A stretch of 41,654 nucleotides of DNA from the NCBI GenBank assembly GCA_017624155.1, contig JAGANS010000086.1, positions 1 to 41,654 of the forward strand, in the 5' to 3' direction. The notes under the pieces were generated by a model, which was not told the DNA's origin, did not search any database, and saw nothing but the letters and a program-made list of their open reading frames with translations. Each line of letters opens with the position of its first letter. The first letter of the stretch is position 1. A program made the position numbers and the translations under genes. Positions 38,794 through 41,654 of this stretch are shown here, piece after piece. The stretch comes from Muribaculaceae bacterium (lineage in GTDB: Bacteria; Bacteroidota; Bacteroidia; Bacteroidales; Muribaculaceae).

Positions 38794-39855
38794 ATGCGAC
38801 TCCTCACTATCAACCCCGGTTCCACATCTACCAAGATAGCCGTATTCGATGATACCAATCCGATACTCATCGAGAACATACGGCACTCGGTCGAAGAACT
38901 CGCCCCGTTTGAACTCGTATCCGACCAGTTTGAATATCGCCGCGACCTCGTCCTCGACGCCCTGCGCAAAAACGACATTCCCCTGCGCTTCGATGCTATC
39001 GTGGCCCGCGGAGGCCTGCTCAAACCCATCGAGGGCGGTGTTTACGAGGTCAACGACGTTATGCTCCATGAGATCGAACACCCCATGCGCAACCACGCAT
39101 GCAACCTCGGATGCCGCATCGCACACGATATCGCACAGCGCATCCCCGGATGCCGCTCGCTCACAGCCGACCCCGGCGTCGTAGACGAACTCATCGAGGA
39201 GGCCCGCATATCCGGCTCACCCATCATGCCGCGAATCACCACATGGCATGCACTCAACCAGCGCTCAATCGCCCGACGCTACGCCGCCGAGCACGGCACA
39301 CACTACGAGGACCTCAACCTCATCATCGCACATCTCGGAGGAGGCATCTCCATCGGCACTCACCGTCACGGCCGCTGCATCGACGTCAACAACGCATTCG
39401 ACGGCGAAGGCCCCTTCTCGCCCGAGCGGGCCGGTTCGCTGCCCCCGGGCAAGCTCATCGACCTATGCTACTCGCAGAAGTACACCAAGGAACAGCTCAA
39501 ACGCCGCATCAGCGGCAACGCCGGCCTCGCCGCCCACCTCGGCACTACCGACGTCGCAGCCATCGTCGAGTCGATCAAAGAAGGCGACAAAAAGGCCGAA
39601 CTCGTCCTCAACGGCATGATCTACTCCATTGCCAAATGGATCGGCGGTTCGGCAGTCGTACTCCGCGGCAAGATCGACGCAATCCTGCTCACCGGCGGCG
39701 TCGCATACAGCGACTACGTCGTCAAGCGCCTCACCGAATACATCGATTTTCTCGCCCCGGTACATGTATACCCCGGCGAAAACGAGATGCTCGCCCTCGC
39801 CACCAACGGCATCGGCGCCCTCAACGGCACCATCCCCATCAAAGAGTACAAATAA
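38794..39855 (+). CDS. buk: butyrate kinase
   Basis: Transfers the phosphate of butyryl (or branched acyl) phosphate to ADP, giving ATP and the free acid. 353 residues of the acetokinase fold (ASKHA): MRLLTINPGSTSTKIAVFDD, RGGLLKPIEGGVYEV, NLIIAHLGGGISIGTHRHG, FDGEGPFSPERAGSLPPG and DAILLTGGVAYSDYVVKRL are family signatures for phosphate and nucleotide binding. Paired with ptb upstream. The preceding steps (a butyryl-CoA or keto-acid pathway) are not in this window, so the true substrate remains open. Followed 8 bp later by a strong terminator. Confidence 0.96.
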   Translation: MRLLTINPGSTSTKIAVFDDTNPILIENIRHSVEELAPFELVSDQFEYRRDLVLDALRKNDIPLRFDAIVARGGLLKPIEGGVYEVNDVMLHEIEHPMRNHACNLGCRIAHDIAQRIPGCRSLTADPGVVDELIEEARISGSPIMPRITTWHALNQRSIARRYAAEHGTHYEDLNLIIAHLGGGISIGTHRHGRCIDVNNAFDGEGPFSPERAGSLPPGKLIDLCYSQKYTKEQLKRRISGNAGLAAHLGTTDVAAIVESIKEGDKKAELVLNGMIYSIAKWIGGSAVVLRGKIDAILLTGGVAYSDYVVKRLTEYIDFLAPVHVYPGENEMLALATNGIGALNGTIPIKEYK

Positions 39856-39862
39856 TAAAATA

Positions 39863-39893
39863 CGCGGCCGACATCCATCAACTGTCGGCCGCG
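39863..39893. terminator. bidirectional terminator after buk
   Basis: A perfect 11-bp stem cgcggccgaca (39863-39873) with its complement (39883-39893), 9-nt loop, lies between convergent genes. On the minus strand it is followed by TATTTTATTATTTG. On the plus strand by CTTTACTCTTTG. Confidence 0.85.
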
Positions 39894-39914
39894 CTTTACT
39901 CTTTGTAAGCCGCA

Positions 39915-40394
39915 TCACTCCTGCAAATGCCTTGCTATATTTATTATCGTACGCCTGTCACCTCCGCCGGCCTTATCCCGGGCATAAATCGTGCCGAAAT
40001 AACTGCCGGCACCATTGACGGCGCCAGGCTCTGCAAAGCGTATCGCAATGATATTGCCATCTGTCAGTGAGACGTATATCCCGGTCTCTTCCGCAGTCGC
40101 GGCCGTAGTGGTGGTACCACCCGATTCCGGCGAGTAAAACTTTCTCAACTCACACGAGATTTCAATATTGTCGCAGTTTGAGCACTCAAGCTTAAGCCCG
40201 CTCTCCGAAAAGTCAGTAACGACATAATACTCCTTCTCGCCATTACCATAAGCCGACGGCGCATAATATTGCACACTCGTCACATCGGGTGAGGTATTCT
40301 CTATCGTATCAAAAAGCAGCGGCGCTTCCTCATCCTCACAGCCACATAGCGACAGCGGCAACAACAGCCACACCAAAGTTTTAAAAATATTCAT
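39915..40394 (-). CDS. small lipoprotein of unknown function
   Basis: 159 residues: MNIFKTLVWLLLPLSLCGC with lipid Cys19, then EDEEAP, an acidic stretch that fits surface display in Bacteroidetes. The rest is a short beta-rich domain (TSVQYYAPSAYGNGEKEYYV, GLKLECSNCDNIEISCEL, TGIYVSLTDGNIIAIRF), ending in an Ig-like pattern. A central Cys pair (ECSNCDN) and a further Cys are present. Family not recognised. It has its own promoter and is convergent with buk. Confidence 0.75.
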   Translation of the reverse strand: MNIFKTLVWLLLPLSLCGCEDEEAPLLFDTIENTSPDVTSVQYYAPSAYGNGEKEYYVVTDFSESGLKLECSNCDNIEISCELRKFYSPESGGTTTTAATAEETGIYVSLTDGNIIAIRFAEPGAVNGAGSYFGTIYARDKAGGGDRRTIINIARHLQE

Positions 40395-40428
40395 AGCAGA
40401 CTACGTGTTTTCTTATTATTTAACGCTA

Positions 40429-40460
40429 CAAAGGTATCAAAAATATGGCAAAGCCGCAAA
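40429..40460 (-). promoter_or_regulatory. promoter of the small lipoprotein gene
   Basis: On the minus strand, -33 TTTG (40460-40457) and -7 TACCTTTG (40436-40429), 20 bp apart, lie 35 bp before ATG 40394. Confidence 0.75.
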
Positions 40461-40479
40461 ATAAAACAACACATCGACT

Positions 40480-40995
40480 ATGATTGAGACACTGGTAATC
40501 AGAGCAGAACGACAATGTGATTTTGATGAAATCCGGACGCTTGTGAAAGCCGCGTTTGCCGGAGCGGAGCATACCGATGGTGACGAACACAATCTTGTTG
40601 ATAGGTTGCGTTGCACGGATGAATATATACCCGGGCTTTCGTTTGTAGCCGAAATCAACGGAAAGATTGTAGGATATGCTATGTTCTCTCAAATAAATAT
40701 CGGAAGTTGTAAAGCAATCTCACTGGCTCCATTGGCCGTGCTTCCCGGTTTTCAGAACCACGGAATCGGTCGGGCACTCATAGAGGCCGGACATCAAAAA
40801 GCAAAAGAGGGCGACTATTATTGCTCCGTCGTACTCGGGTCACCTGAATACTATTCCAAAAGCGGTTATCTTCCGGCATTACCCTTCGGGATTGTCGCTC
40901 CGTTTGAGATACCGCCACAGTTCTATATGGTCTTCCCGCTTAAACTCCGATTACCACATGGAACCGTCAGATATTCACATGCATTTGGAGTGTAG
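40480..40995 (+). CDS. GNAT family N-acetyltransferase (YhbS-like)
   Basis: Uses acetyl-CoA to acetylate an unknown amine. 171 residues. The acetyl-CoA loop is LAVLPGFQNHGIGRALIEAG (the Q/RxxGxG/A motif as QNHGIG). The preceding strand is VGYAMFSQI, and the C-terminal part YCSVVLGSPEYYSKSGYLPA matches YhbS-type proteins, where G-x-x-x-Y-Y-x-x-x-G-F/Y is conserved. N-terminal IRAERQCDFDEIRTLVKAAF is typical too. It stands alone. The DNA from about 40400 onward is visibly more AT-rich than the ptb-buk region. Confidence 0.92.
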   Translation: MIETLVIRAERQCDFDEIRTLVKAAFAGAEHTDGDEHNLVDRLRCTDEYIPGLSFVAEINGKIVGYAMFSQINIGSCKAISLAPLAVLPGFQNHGIGRALIEAGHQKAKEGDYYCSVVLGSPEYYSKSGYLPALPFGIVAPFEIPPQFYMVFPLKLRLPHGTVRYSHAFGV

Positions 40996-41157
40996 TTTTG
41001 AAATTAAACCACAAATGACTTCTCAGAAGCCGGTCTTTTACCGTTTAGAAACAGTTTCTCAAACACTTGAAGAAGCAATAGCGGGACAAAAGAGAGATAG
41101 CGAAACCCGAGACATTGATTTTCGTGTATCCGTGAGATATTCTTTCAGAAATTTCAT

Positions 41158-41165
41158 TACCTTTG
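41158..41165 (+). promoter_or_regulatory. -7 box upstream of the right-edge lipoprotein gene
   Basis: TACCTTTG at 41158-41165, 45 bp before ATG 41211. No good -33 at the right distance, so only half the promoter is supported. The 215-bp gap 40996-41210 shows nothing else except a small palindrome AGAAAC-a-GTTTCT at 41047-41059. Confidence 0.5.
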
Positions 41166-41210
41166 TATTCAGATTTAAGCAACTCTATCCAAAATATACG
41201 GAATAATTCA

Positions 41211-41654
41211 ATGAAAAAGTACATATTCATTCTGTTGCCGCTTTTATTGCTGTATTCATGCACAACCTCTAAAACAGTAGTGTCTCAAAATGTAAATTTG
41301 AGTAAATATGAATATGCATCGATTATAAATAACGATACATACCATATCCCTGCAGAGTTGATGGAATACGAAATTCAGCTCTTCGACGCTGTGGAGAACT
41401 CACACTTAAAACTTGTGAGCGATGCCCGGATTTATGAGTTATCACCCTCACAGCAAGACAAACTTTTATTAGTCAAATATGGTGTGAATGTTCAGACCGA
41501 AGAAACTATCGTAACAGTTAATTTTATAGACTATTCAACGGGACGACCGGTAGCATCGTGCCGTGGAGCCTATTCCTCTCTTGGCATTGCCGGCACTTCG
41601 CAAGATATAAAAGGGGCAATCAAACGAGTTGCCAAACAAATATCTGACACATTC
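41211..41654 (+). CDS. lipoprotein of unknown function, truncated by the window edge
   Basis: An open frame from ATG 41211 runs to the right edge (148 codons, no stop). It begins MKKYIFILLPLLLLYSC, a clear lipoprotein signal with lipid Cys17 followed by TTSKTVV. The visible mature part (LVKYGVNVQTEETIVTVNFI, STGRPVASCRGAYSSLGIAG, QDIKGAIKRVAKQISDTF) has the pattern of small envelope lipoproteins with an alternating beta/helix layout, somewhat like DUF4136-type or LptE/TolB N-terminal folds. No firm family. Confidence 0.75.
   Translation, partial: MKKYIFILLPLLLLYSCTTSKTVVSQNVNLSKYEYASIINNDTYHIPAELMEYEIQLFDAVENSHLKLVSDARIYELSPSQQDKLLLVKYGVNVQTEETIVTVNFIDYSTGRPVASCRGAYSSLGIAGTSQDIKGAIKRVAKQISDTF

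Noticed and set aside
39099-39908. 269-residue frame overlapping buk on the same strand
   Set aside because: Extremely Arg/His/Pro-rich out-of-frame translation of buk; no family resemblance.
40892-41206. 104-residue frame overlapping the end of the GNAT gene
   Set aside because: It overlaps 104 bp of a well-supported gene in another frame, contains the -7 box of the next gene, and the residue pattern is not protein-like.
1-41654. CRISPR arrays, rRNA and tRNA genes
   Set aside because: No regular short direct repeats with spacers, and no tRNA- or rRNA-like sequence was noticed in the gaps, which are almost all under 350 bp.

Overview
The window looks like a chromosome segment of a gut Bacteroidales bacterium, most likely a Muribaculaceae relative. 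The reasons are moderately high GC coding DNA, SusC/SusD pairs, an ECF sigma/FecR pair of the PUL type, BF3164-type and DDE-rich surface lipoproteins, T9SS-like C-terminal tails, and Bacteroidetes promoters (-33 TTTG, 19-20 bp, -7 TAnnTTTG) in front of several genes. The family name is an inference from gene content. No rRNA, tRNA, CRISPR array, phage or transposase gene was seen.

Layout. 1-1700: the tail of an unknown gene, a terminator, then a class II Fic protein flanked by two near-identical 44-bp palindromic repeats. 1704-18306 (all minus): a SusCD-type locus read from 18306 downwards as ECF sigma, FecR anti-sigma, SusC with an STN domain, SusD, surface lipoprotein, a secreted N-acetylmuramoyl-L-alanine amidase fused to a propeller-like module, two enzyme-less paralogues of that module, and a GHL10 (DUF187) lipoprotein glycosidase. 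The combination of an amidase with a DigH-like glycosidase suggests that the substrate is peptidoglycan, not a plant or mucin glycan. This is the main hypothesis for the window.

18427-22295 (minus): pyrE, an SRPBCC protein, a Rieske-like lipoprotein with four cysteines in place of the Cys2His2 ligands, an SGNH hydrolase and an MBOAT acyltransferase (a probable extracytoplasmic O-acylation pair). 22617-23690 (plus): a BF3164-family lipoprotein. 23758-29990 (minus): a 158-residue protein of unknown function followed by a complete tripartite RND efflux pump (OMF, MFP, RND). The OMF start codon lies inside a 20-bp hairpin, and the upstream leader can form mutually exclusive structures. 30185-32008 (minus): a large secreted repetitive beta protein.

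32215-37611 (plus): a TPR-histidine-kinase-like protein with no phosphoacceptor histidine, then gltX, an ArgC-like protein that has lost its catalytic residues, a DUF486 membrane protein and a YitT-family membrane protein. 37813-39855 (plus): ptb-buk, a phosphotransacylase/acyl kinase pair that makes ATP from butyryl-CoA or branched acyl-CoA. 39915-41654: a small lipoprotein, a GNAT acetyltransferase and the start of another lipoprotein, in visibly more AT-rich DNA.

All gene calls rest on reading translations and motifs by eye. No database search, structure prediction or folding calculation was run.
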